DNA of 12,258 nucleotides from Actinomycetota bacterium (GTDB lineage: Bacteria; Actinomycetota; Thermoleophilia; Solirubrobacterales; Solirubrobacteraceae), in the NCBI GenBank assembly GCA_005788585.1, contig SYBY01000082.1:1-12258 (forward strand), given 5' to 3'. The notes under the pieces were generated by a model, which was not told the origin of the DNA, made no database searches, and worked only from the letters and a program-made list of their open reading frames with translations. This document shows positions 7,010-12,258 of the stretch, piece after piece. The position numbers and the translations under genes are program-made. Position 1 is the stretch's first letter. The number at the start of each line of letters is the position of its first letter.

Positions 7010-8111
7010 GGTGGAGAGCGACGTCCGGCTGGAGGGCGTCACCAAGCGGTTCGGCGACCACGTGGCCGTCGACGCCCTCGACCTGGAGATCGAGCGCGGG
7101 GCCTTCTTCGCCATGCTCGGACCGTCCGGGTGCGGGAAGACGACGACCCTGCGGATGATCGGCGGCTTCGAGGAGCCGACGAGCGGGCGGGTGCATCTCG
7201 GGGGCGAGGACGTCACCGACCGTCCGCCGTTCCGCCGCGACGTCAACACGGTCTTCCAGTCCTACGCGCTGGTCCCGCACCTCACGGTCGAGAAGAACAT
7301 CGCCTTCGGACTCGAGCGCCAGAAGCTGGGCAAGGCGGAGGTCAGGCAGCGGGTCGCCGAGGCGCTCGACATGGTCCAGCTCGGCAGCTTCGGCGCGCGG
7401 CGCCCCTCGGAGCTGTCCGGCGGCCAGCAGCAGCGGGTCGCCCTCGCGCGCGCGCTCGTGAACCGCCCGCGCGCCCTGCTCCTCGACGAGCCGCTCGGCG
7501 CGCTCGACCTGCGGCTGCGCAAGGAGCTCCAGCTCGAGCTCAAGCGCCTGCAGCGCGAGCTGGGCATCACGTTCGTGCATGTCACGCACGACCAGGAGGA
7601 GGCCATGAGCATGGCCGACACCATCGCGGTCATGCGCGACGGCCGGATCGACCAGGCCGGCAGCGCCACCGACCTCTACGAGACGCCCCGCACCGAGTTC
7701 GTGGCGAGCTTCCTCGGGATCTCGAACTTCGTCGACGGGCGCGTGATCGGCGCCGACGGCGACGTGGCGTCGGTCGAGACCCACGACGGCGCGCAGCTGC
7801 AGCTGCCCGCCTCGCGCCTCGACGCTCACGGCGACGTGCGCATCGGCGTGCGGCCCGAGAAGGTGCAGCTCGCCGAGCCCGGCGGCGACGTGCCCAGCGG
7901 CTGGAACGTCCTGCGCGGGCAGGTCATCGTGGCCGCGTTCCTCGGGGTGTCGATCCAGTACCTCATCCGCGCCGCCGGTGGCGAGGAGCTGACGGTCATC
8001 GCGCCCAACCGGGACGGCACCCCGCCGGACGTCTTCACCGTGGGTCGCGACGTGCTGCTGACCTGGAACCCGGACTTCACCTTCGTCACAGACAAGGAGG
8101 CACCGACATGA
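7002..8111 (+). CDS. potA: Polyamine (spermidine/putrescine-type) ABC transporter ATP-binding protein
   Basis: Predicted 369-residue ATPase that powers import through the two permeases encoded downstream. Motifs: Walker A GPSGCGKTT at 40-48; Q-loop Gln86 (VFQSYALVPH); signature LSGGQQQRVALAR at 138-150; Walker B ALLLDEP at 158-164; D-loop GALD; and switch His196 (VTHDQEE). A TOBE-type regulatory domain fills about 285-357 (GVRPEKVQL and following). This two-domain layout and length are typical of PotA and related importer ATPases. The start is the ATG at 7002; an upstream in-frame ATG at 6975 is closed by a stop, and a GTG at 7011 is less likely. The gene leads the order potA-potD-potB-potC, and its TGA overlaps the potD ATG (ATGA). 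Substrate class is inferred from the receptor and operon; polyamine is most likely, but related PotD-type systems carry other small organic cations. Confidence 0.93.
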   Translation: MPEVESDVRLEGVTKRFGDHVAVDALDLEIERGAFFAMLGPSGCGKTTTLRMIGGFEEPTSGRVHLGGEDVTDRPPFRRDVNTVFQSYALVPHLTVEKNIAFGLERQKLGKAEVRQRVAEALDMVQLGSFGARRPSELSGGQQQRVALARALVNRPRALLLDEPLGALDLRLRKELQLELKRLQRELGITFVHVTHDQEEAMSMADTIAVMRDGRIDQAGSATDLYETPRTEFVASFLGISNFVDGRVIGADGDVASVETHDGAQLQLPASRLDAHGDVRIGVRPEKVQLAEPGGDVPSGWNVLRGQVIVAAFLGVSIQYLIRAAGGEELTVIAPNRDGTPPDVFTVGRDVLLTWNPDFTFVTDKEAPT

Positions 8112-9313
8112 CCGATCCGAACTTCGAGCGTCGTCTCGAGGAGCTGCTGGCGGCCGATCGCGTTTCGCGCCGCCGGTTCCTCGGGCGGACCGCCGGGGCG
8201 GGTCTCGCCGTCGGTGGCCTGGGGGCGTTCCTGGCCGCCTGCGGCGGCGTGGAGGGCACCGCCGACGACGCGAACACGAGCACCGTGGCGACGGCGACCC
8301 ATCCGAAGGAGGCGATCGCCGCGTGGACGTTCGCCAACTGGCCGCTGTACATGGACAAGAAGCTCCTCGAGGAGTTCGACGAGGAGTTCGGCGGCAACGT
8401 CAAGTACGTCGAGGAGATCAACGACAACTACGAGTTCTTCAGCAAGGTTCGCCAGCAGCTGCAGAACGGGCAACCGACGGGCCGCGACATCGTCGTCCTC
8501 ACGGACTACATGGCGCAGCGCTGGGTGCAGGACGGGTACGCCGAGCCCATCGACAAGAAGAACGTCCCGAATGCGGCGAACCTCGTCGAGAACCTCCAGA
8601 CCATCGGCTACGACCCCGAGCGCTCCTACACGCTGCCCTACCAGTCCGGGGCGGTGGGCATCGGCTACAACATCGAGAAGACCGGGCGCGAGCTGAACTC
8701 GATCGACGACTTCTTCGACCCGGAGTTCAAGGGCCGCGTCACGCTGCTCGCGGAGCCGTATGACGCCGCGAGCACCGTGCTCATCGGGGAGGGCAAGGAC
8801 CCCGAGCAGGCGAACATCGACGAGATCCTCGGCGCGATCGAGAAGATCAGCCAGGCCAACGACGACGGCCAGTTCCGCCGCTTCACCGGCAACGACTACT
8901 CCACGGACCTCACGAAGGGCAACGCGTGGGTCTGCCTGGCGTACTCCGGCGACCTGGTGCAGCTGCAGAGCGACAACCCGAACCTGCGCTTCGCCTACCC
9001 GGAGCAGGGCTGCGTGCGCTTCACCGACAACATGATGATGCCGGCCAAGGTCGAGCATCCGTATGCCGCCGAGACGATGATGAACTACCTCTACGAGCCG
9101 CAGGTCGCGGCCAAGCTCGCGGCGTACGTCAACTACATCAGCCCGGTCGACGGCATCAAGGAGATCCTCGAGGAGAGCGATCCCGACATCGCCTCGAACG
9201 AGCTGATCTTCCCGCCCGACGAGATCGCGGCGAAGCTGAAGAACTACCCGCAGCTGACGCCCGCCGAGGAGCGCCAGATGCGTGAGGCCATGGCGCAGGT
9301 CACAGGCGCCTAG
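8108..9313 (+). CDS. potD: PotD-type extracellular substrate-binding lipoprotein, Tat-exported
   Basis: Predicted 401-residue receptor that captures a polyamine-like ligand outside the membrane and delivers it to the permease pair. The start is ATG at 8108, overlapping the potA stop by 4 bases, with AAGGAGG 7 bases upstream. The N-terminus has a twin-arginine motif, SRRRFLG (20-26), then a Gly/Ala/Leu-rich hydrophobic stretch and a lipobox, LAAC, with lipid-bearing Cys45. A folded, Tat-exported lipoprotein is therefore predicted. The binding-protein body (from about 68 to 401) shows PotD-like segments: FANWPLYM near 75-82, the hinge region LPYQSGAVGIGYN at 176-188, AYSGD at 278-282 with a likely amine-binding Asp282, and a C-terminal segment YISPVDGIKE. 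The family is clear. Which polyamine or other cationic compound it binds cannot be read from sequence. Confidence 0.92.
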   Translation: MTDPNFERRLEELLAADRVSRRRFLGRTAGAGLAVGGLGAFLAACGGVEGTADDANTSTVATATHPKEAIAAWTFANWPLYMDKKLLEEFDEEFGGNVKYVEEINDNYEFFSKVRQQLQNGQPTGRDIVVLTDYMAQRWVQDGYAEPIDKKNVPNAANLVENLQTIGYDPERSYTLPYQSGAVGIGYNIEKTGRELNSIDDFFDPEFKGRVTLLAEPYDAASTVLIGEGKDPEQANIDEILGAIEKISQANDDGQFRRFTGNDYSTDLTKGNAWVCLAYSGDLVQLQSDNPNLRFAYPEQGCVRFTDNMMMPAKVEHPYAAETMMNYLYEPQVAAKLAAYVNYISPVDGIKEILEESDPDIASNELIFPPDEIAAKLKNYPQLTPAEERQMREAMAQVTGA

Positions 9314-9317
9314 AGCC

Positions 9318-10184
9318 GTGACGCTTCGCCGCCGCCGACAGCTGGTCCCGTGGCTGCTCATCGGCCCGGGACTGCTGTGGCTGGCGGTGTTCTTCGCGAT
9401 CCCGCTCGCGAACCAGCTCTACGTGTCGCTGCAGACGGGCGACCCGGAGACGGGGTACCAGTTCACGTGGGCGTTCGGCACGTACGCCGACGCGATCGCC
9501 GACTACCAGGAGCAGTTCCTGCGGTCCATCGGGTACGCGGCGACGGCCACGGTGCTGTGCCTCGTCATCGGCTTCCCCCTGGCCTACTACACGGCGTTCA
9601 AGGCGCGGCCGTGGATGCGCAACCTCATCCTGCTGCTGGTCATCCTGCCGTTCTTCGTCAGCTCGGTGCTGCGCACGGTGAGCTGGCAGCTGATCCTCTT
9701 CGACGACGGCTGGATCGTGGCCCGGTTCCGGGACGTCGGGCTGCTCGGTGAGGAGGGCCGGCTGCTGGCGACGCGGACCGCCGTGATCGCGGGCATCACC
9801 TACAACTTCCTGCCGTTCATGATCCTGCCGCTGTACGTGTCGCTGGAGCGGATCGACCACCGGCTCGTCGAGGCCGCGACCGACCTCTACGCCAGCCGCG
9901 CCAGCGCGTTCCGGCACGTCACGCTGCCACTGGCGCTGCCGGGGATCTTCGCCGGGTCGCTGCTGACCTTCATCCCGGCGTGCGGCGACTTCATCAACGC
10001 CGCGCTGCTCGGGACGCCCCGGCAGTCGATGGTCGGCAACGTCATCCAGAGCAAGTTCCTGTTCGTGCAGGACTACCCGACGGCCGCGGCGCTGTCCTTC
10101 ATCCTCATGACGTTCATCCTCGTCGGGGTCGCGCTGTACGCGCGGCTGCTGGGGACGAAGACCCTGATGGACTCGGCCGCATGA
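9318..10184 (+). CDS. potB: Polyamine-type ABC transporter permease (PotB-like)
   Basis: Predicted 288-residue inner-membrane permease with about six hydrophobic segments (for example near 10-35, 70-92, 100-122, 155-175, 208-228 and 258-278). The cytoplasmic EAA loop that contacts the ATPase is at 185-207 (EAATDLYASRASAFRHVTLP); the usual Gly of the EAA consensus is Tyr191 here. The GTG at 9318 is taken as start because it follows the potD stop by only 4 bases and leaves a short basic tail (MTLRRRRQ) before the first helix. A GTG at 9282, overlapping potD, has a better-looking GGAG 10 bases upstream and would add 12 residues, so the start is uncertain. The end overlaps potC by 4 bases (ATGA). 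It pairs with PotC to form the channel. Confidence 0.92.
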   Translation: MTLRRRRQLVPWLLIGPGLLWLAVFFAIPLANQLYVSLQTGDPETGYQFTWAFGTYADAIADYQEQFLRSIGYAATATVLCLVIGFPLAYYTAFKARPWMRNLILLLVILPFFVSSVLRTVSWQLILFDDGWIVARFRDVGLLGEEGRLLATRTAVIAGITYNFLPFMILPLYVSLERIDHRLVEAATDLYASRASAFRHVTLPLALPGIFAGSLLTFIPACGDFINAALLGTPRQSMVGNVIQSKFLFVQDYPTAAALSFILMTFILVGVALYARLLGTKTLMDSAA

Positions 10185-11002
10185 GAACGCGCGCGGACAG
10201 GGTGCGGGCGTGGTTCCTCGGGCTGTGGACCGGGGTGGCGCTGCTGTACCTCTTCATCCCGGTCTTCGTGATCGCGGCGTTCTCGTTCAACGACAACCAG
10301 GGGCGCTTCAACTTCACCTGGCAGGGCTTCACGCTGCGCCACTGGGAGAACCCGTTCGCCGACCCGGACCTCGCGCTGGCGATGAAGAACTCGCTGCTGA
10401 TCGCGGGCATCTCGACGGCCATCGCGGTGGTGCTGGGGACGTTCATGGCGCTCGCGCTCGTCCGGTACGTCTTCCGCGGCCGGGGCGCCACGGACATGTT
10501 CGTCTTCCTCCCGCTGGCGACCCCCGAGGTCGTGCTCGGCGCCTCGCTGCTGGGGCTCTTCCTCACGATGGCGGTGACGACCGGCTTCACGACGATCGTC
10601 ATCGCGCACGTGATGTTCACGATCTCCTACGTCGTGGTCACGGTGAAGGCACGGCTGGAGGGGATGGACCGTCATATCGAGGAGGCGGCCATGGATCTCG
10701 GCGCCAGCGAGTGGACGGCGATCCGCAAGATCACGCTGCCGATGATCGCGCCCGGCGTGCTCGCCGCGGCGCTGCTCGCCGCCGCGATCTCGATCGACGA
10801 TTACGTCATCACGAGCTTCAACGCGGGACAGACCACGACGTTCCCGCTGTTCATCTTCGGCGCCACGCGCCAGGGCGTGCCGCCCGCGGTCAACGTGCTG
10901 GCGACCGGGCTGCTGGTGATCATCCTGCTCCTGCTCGCGCTGAACGTCCTGGTGCAGCGGCGTCTCGCGGCCCGCGATCGCGGCGCCATGCCGTCGCGCT
11001 GA
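10181..11002 (+). CDS. potC: Polyamine-type ABC transporter permease (PotC-like)
   Basis: Predicted 273-residue second permease of the importer. Hydrophobic segments lie near 12-35, 68-95, 104-130, 133-156, 187-207 and 236-258. The EAA loop is at 167-190 (EEAAMDLGASEWTAIRKI, then TLP), close to consensus, so it should dock on the ATPase. The IPVFVIAAFSFN segment near the N-terminus and the SIDDYVITSF segment at 204-213 are typical of PotC. The start is ATG at 10181, overlapping the potB TGA, which implies translational coupling. It is the last gene of the operon; the next gene is 97 bases downstream with its own promoter. Confidence 0.93.
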   Translation: MRTRADRVRAWFLGLWTGVALLYLFIPVFVIAAFSFNDNQGRFNFTWQGFTLRHWENPFADPDLALAMKNSLLIAGISTAIAVVLGTFMALALVRYVFRGRGATDMFVFLPLATPEVVLGASLLGLFLTMAVTTGFTTIVIAHVMFTISYVVVTVKARLEGMDRHIEEAAMDLGASEWTAIRKITLPMIAPGVLAAALLAAAISIDDYVITSFNAGQTTTFPLFIFGATRQGVPPAVNVLATGLLVIILLLLALNVLVQRRLAARDRGAMPSR

Positions 11003-11007
11003 CCACC

Positions 11008-11027
11008 CCGCGAGAAAAATCTCACGG
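11008..11027 (+). terminator. Weak hairpin after potC, possible operon terminator
   Basis: CCGCGAGA (11008-11015), an AAAA loop and TCTCACGG (11020-11027) form an 8-bp stem with one mismatch, starting 6 bases after the potC stop. No T-tract follows. It is the only terminator-like structure before the next promoter. Confidence 0.35.
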
Positions 11028-11030
11028 GCG

Positions 11031-11057
11031 TGTCGATTGCGCTCATCCTCGTTCGAC
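11031..11057 (+). promoter_or_regulatory. ECF42-type promoter of the DGPF-sigma gene pair
   Basis: TGTCGA (11031-11036), 17 bases, then CGAC (11054-11057) agrees with the promoter motif I recall being reported for the ECF42 sigma-factor group (TGTCGA at -35, CG[A/T]C at -10). It stands directly before the DGPF gene and its own ECF42-type sigma gene, which is the expected place for an autoregulated promoter. The transcription start would fall near 11063, giving a leader of about 35-40 bases. Confidence 0.6.
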
Positions 11058-11099
11058 GTCCGGGTAGAAGGCACCACAAACCCCCACGAGGAGGCAGCA

Positions 11100-11519
11100 A
11101 TGCGTTTCATGGTCATGGTCCCGGGCAACGCCGACAGCGAAGCGGGCGTCATGCCGACGACCGAGCAGCTGGAGGAGATGACGGCGTACAACCAGGAGCT
11201 CGTCAAGGCCGGCGTCATGCTGGCCGGCGACGGCCTGCACCCGACGTCCAAGGGCGCCCGCGTGCGCTTCGACGGCGCCCAGCGGACGGTCATCGACGGC
11301 CCGTTCACCGAGGCCAAGGAGATCGTCGCCGGCTACTGGGTGTGGGAGTGCGCGTCGCGCGACGAGGCGATCGAGTGGCTCAAGCGCGCGCCGTTCGACG
11401 AGGGCACCGAGGTCGAGCTGCGGCAGATCTTCGACCCGGAGGACTTCGGCGACGAGCTCACCCCCGAGCTGCGCGCGGCCGAGGACGAGATGCGGCAGCA
11501 GGTCGAGCAGCGCTCGTGA
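11100..11519 (+). CDS. YCII/DGPF-family protein
   Basis: Predicted 139-residue cytoplasmic protein of the YCII-related group, with the name-giving DGPF motif at 66-69 (VIDGPFTEAKE). The N-terminal strand MRFMVMVPG and the GYWVWECASRDEAIEWLKRAPF segment (79-100) fit the ferredoxin-like fold of the family. The biochemical role of DGPF proteins is not established; they are known mainly as genetic partners of ECF42 sigma factors. The start is ATG at 11100, with GAGGAGG 5 bases upstream; a longer TTG-started frame from 11037 would run through the promoter and is rejected. The stop codon overlaps the sigma gene start (GTGA), so the two are probably translated together. The last 30 residues are acidic and form a likely helix beyond the core domain. 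Confidence 0.92.
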   Translation: MRFMVMVPGNADSEAGVMPTTEQLEEMTAYNQELVKAGVMLAGDGLHPTSKGARVRFDGAQRTVIDGPFTEAKEIVAGYWVWECASRDEAIEWLKRAPFDEGTEVELRQIFDPEDFGDELTPELRAAEDEMRQQVEQRS

Positions 11520-12258
11520 CCGAGGCGGCCGCCACGCATCGCGCGATCGACGCCGTCTGGCGGATCGAGTCGACCCGGCTGATCGCGGGATTGACCAGGA
11601 TCGTCCGCGACGTGGCGGTGGCCGAGGACCTGGCGCAGGACGCGCTCGTCGCCGCCCTGGAGCAATGGCCCGAGTCGGGCATCCCGGAGAACCCGGGTGC
11701 CTGGCTCATGGTCACCGCCAAGCGGCGCGGCATCGACGGGCTGCGCCGCCGCGCCACGCTCGAGCGCAAGCAGGAGATGATCGGGCGCGACCTGGAGCTC
11801 ATCCAGCAGCTCGACCAGCCGGACCTCGTCGCGCAGGTCGACGAGGTCGAGGACGACGTCCTGCGGCTCATCTTCATGACGTGCCACCCGGTGCTGTCCC
11901 AGGACGCGCGGGTGGCGCTCACGCTCCGGCTGGTCGGTGGGCTGTCGACCCCGGAGATCGCCAGGGCGTTCCTGGCGCCGGAGGCCACGGTCGCGCAGCG
12001 CATCGTCCGGGCCAAGCGCACGCTGACCCAGGCGCACGTCCCGTTCGAGGTGCCCGGCCGCGACGAGCTGGCCGACCGGCTGTCGGCGGTGCTCGAGGTC
12101 GTCTACCTCGTCTTCACCGAGGGGTACGCGGCGACGGCGGGCGAGCACTGGACCCGCCCGGCGCTCTGCGACGACGCGCTGCGGCTCGGCCGGATCCTGG
12201 CCGGCCTGATGCCGCGCGAGCCGGAGGTCCACGGGCTGCTGGCCCTGATGGAGCTCCA
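11516..12258 (+). CDS. ECF-family RNA polymerase sigma factor, ECF42-type (3' partial)
   Basis: The frame starts at GTG 11516, overlaps the DGPF gene by 4 bases, and runs off the right edge after 247 codons. Residues of about 10-80 are the sigma-2 region (ARDVAVAEDLAQDALVAALEQWP-like, with NPGAWLMVTAKRRGIDGLRR at 59-78). Residues of about 112-172 are the sigma-4 helix-turn-helix (LTLRLVGGLSTPEIARAFL and AQRIVRAKRTL). From about 185 the ECF42-specific extension begins (VVYLVFTEGYAAT at 195-207, then LRLGRILAGLMPREPEVHGLLALMEL). Group members run to about 400 residues, so some 150 residues of the C-terminal TPR-like region are missing here. ECF42 factors usually lack an anti-sigma partner and are thought to be controlled through this extension. 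The likely targets are its own DGPF promoter and perhaps acpS. Confidence 0.9.
   Translation, partial: MTEAAATHRAIDAVWRIESTRLIAGLTRIVRDVAVAEDLAQDALVAALEQWPESGIPENPGAWLMVTAKRRGIDGLRRRATLERKQEMIGRDLELIQQLDQPDLVAQVDEVEDDVLRLIFMTCHPVLSQDARVALTLRLVGGLSTPEIARAFLAPEATVAQRIVRAKRTLTQAHVPFEVPGRDELADRLSAVLEVVYLVFTEGYAATAGEHWTRPALCDDALRLGRILAGLMPREPEVHGLLALMEL

Noticed and set aside
5265..7829. Very long minus-strand open frame across the amidase end and potA
   Set aside because: It crosses two well-supported genes and a strong hairpin. The composition is low-complexity Arg/Asp/Val/Leu and typical of an antisense shadow.
7826..9361. Long minus-strand frame opposite potD
   Set aside because: Same shadow pattern; the plus strand encodes a clear Tat-lipoprotein receptor with a strong ribosome-binding site.
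1..12258. CRISPR arrays, tRNA or rRNA genes, insertion sequences, toxin-antitoxin or phage-defence genes
   Set aside because: No regularly spaced repeats, cloverleaf-like segments, transposase motifs or defence-type domains were seen. All long frames with real protein features belong to the genes listed.

Overview
This is GC-rich (about 70%) bacterial DNA. Codons favour G/C in the third position, and GTG starts are common. The fatty acyl-AMP ligase has the actinobacterial form of its ATP-binding loop (STRxPAG), and the holo-ACP synthase closely resembles mycobacterial AcpS. An ECF42-type sigma factor follows a DGPF/YCII gene. Together these point to an actinobacterium in the broad sense. A soil lineage such as Solirubrobacterales/Thermoleophilia fits the style, but that placement is a guess. 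I see no insertion sequence, phage gene, tRNA, rRNA or CRISPR array. The window reads as an ordinary chromosomal stretch, and no gap between genes exceeds 300 bases.

Layout, left to right. (1) The C-terminal part of a CocE/NonD-type alpha/beta hydrolase enters from the left edge (to 1159). A GC-rich hairpin separates it from (2) a convergent fatty acyl-AMP ligase gene (1215-3002, minus). (3) A 244-base divergent control region holds nested inverted repeats and a promoter-like motif. (4) acpS (3247-3681, plus) follows. (5) A large secreted protein of 1006 residues (3846-6866) joins a novel-looking N-terminal region, an amidase-signature enzyme domain and a C-terminal beta-rich domain. It ends in a perfect 16-bp hairpin. 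(6) A complete polyamine-type ABC importer operon, potA-potD-potB-potC (7002-11002), has stop/start overlaps or very short gaps between genes. (7) A DGPF/YCII protein (11100-11519) overlaps by 4 bases an ECF42-type sigma factor gene, which runs off the right edge.

How the genes relate. The acyl-AMP ligase activates a fatty acid and hands it to an acyl carrier protein. AcpS makes such carrier proteins functional by adding phosphopantetheine, so the divergent pair makes sense as a lipid or polyketide loading module, although no carrier protein is present here. The pot operon supplies an ATPase, a lipoprotein receptor and two permeases for cationic polyamine-like substrates. The DGPF-sigma pair has a promoter that matches, from memory, the published ECF42 target motif (TGTCGA, then CG[A/T]C after about 17 bases).

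The most interesting observation is that an 11-base block of that promoter (CGTGTCGATTG), followed after exactly 23 bases by GGTAGA, also occurs in front of acpS. This suggests that acpS may belong to the same sigma-factor regulon. AcpS also has Gln where the family has its Mg2+-binding Glu.
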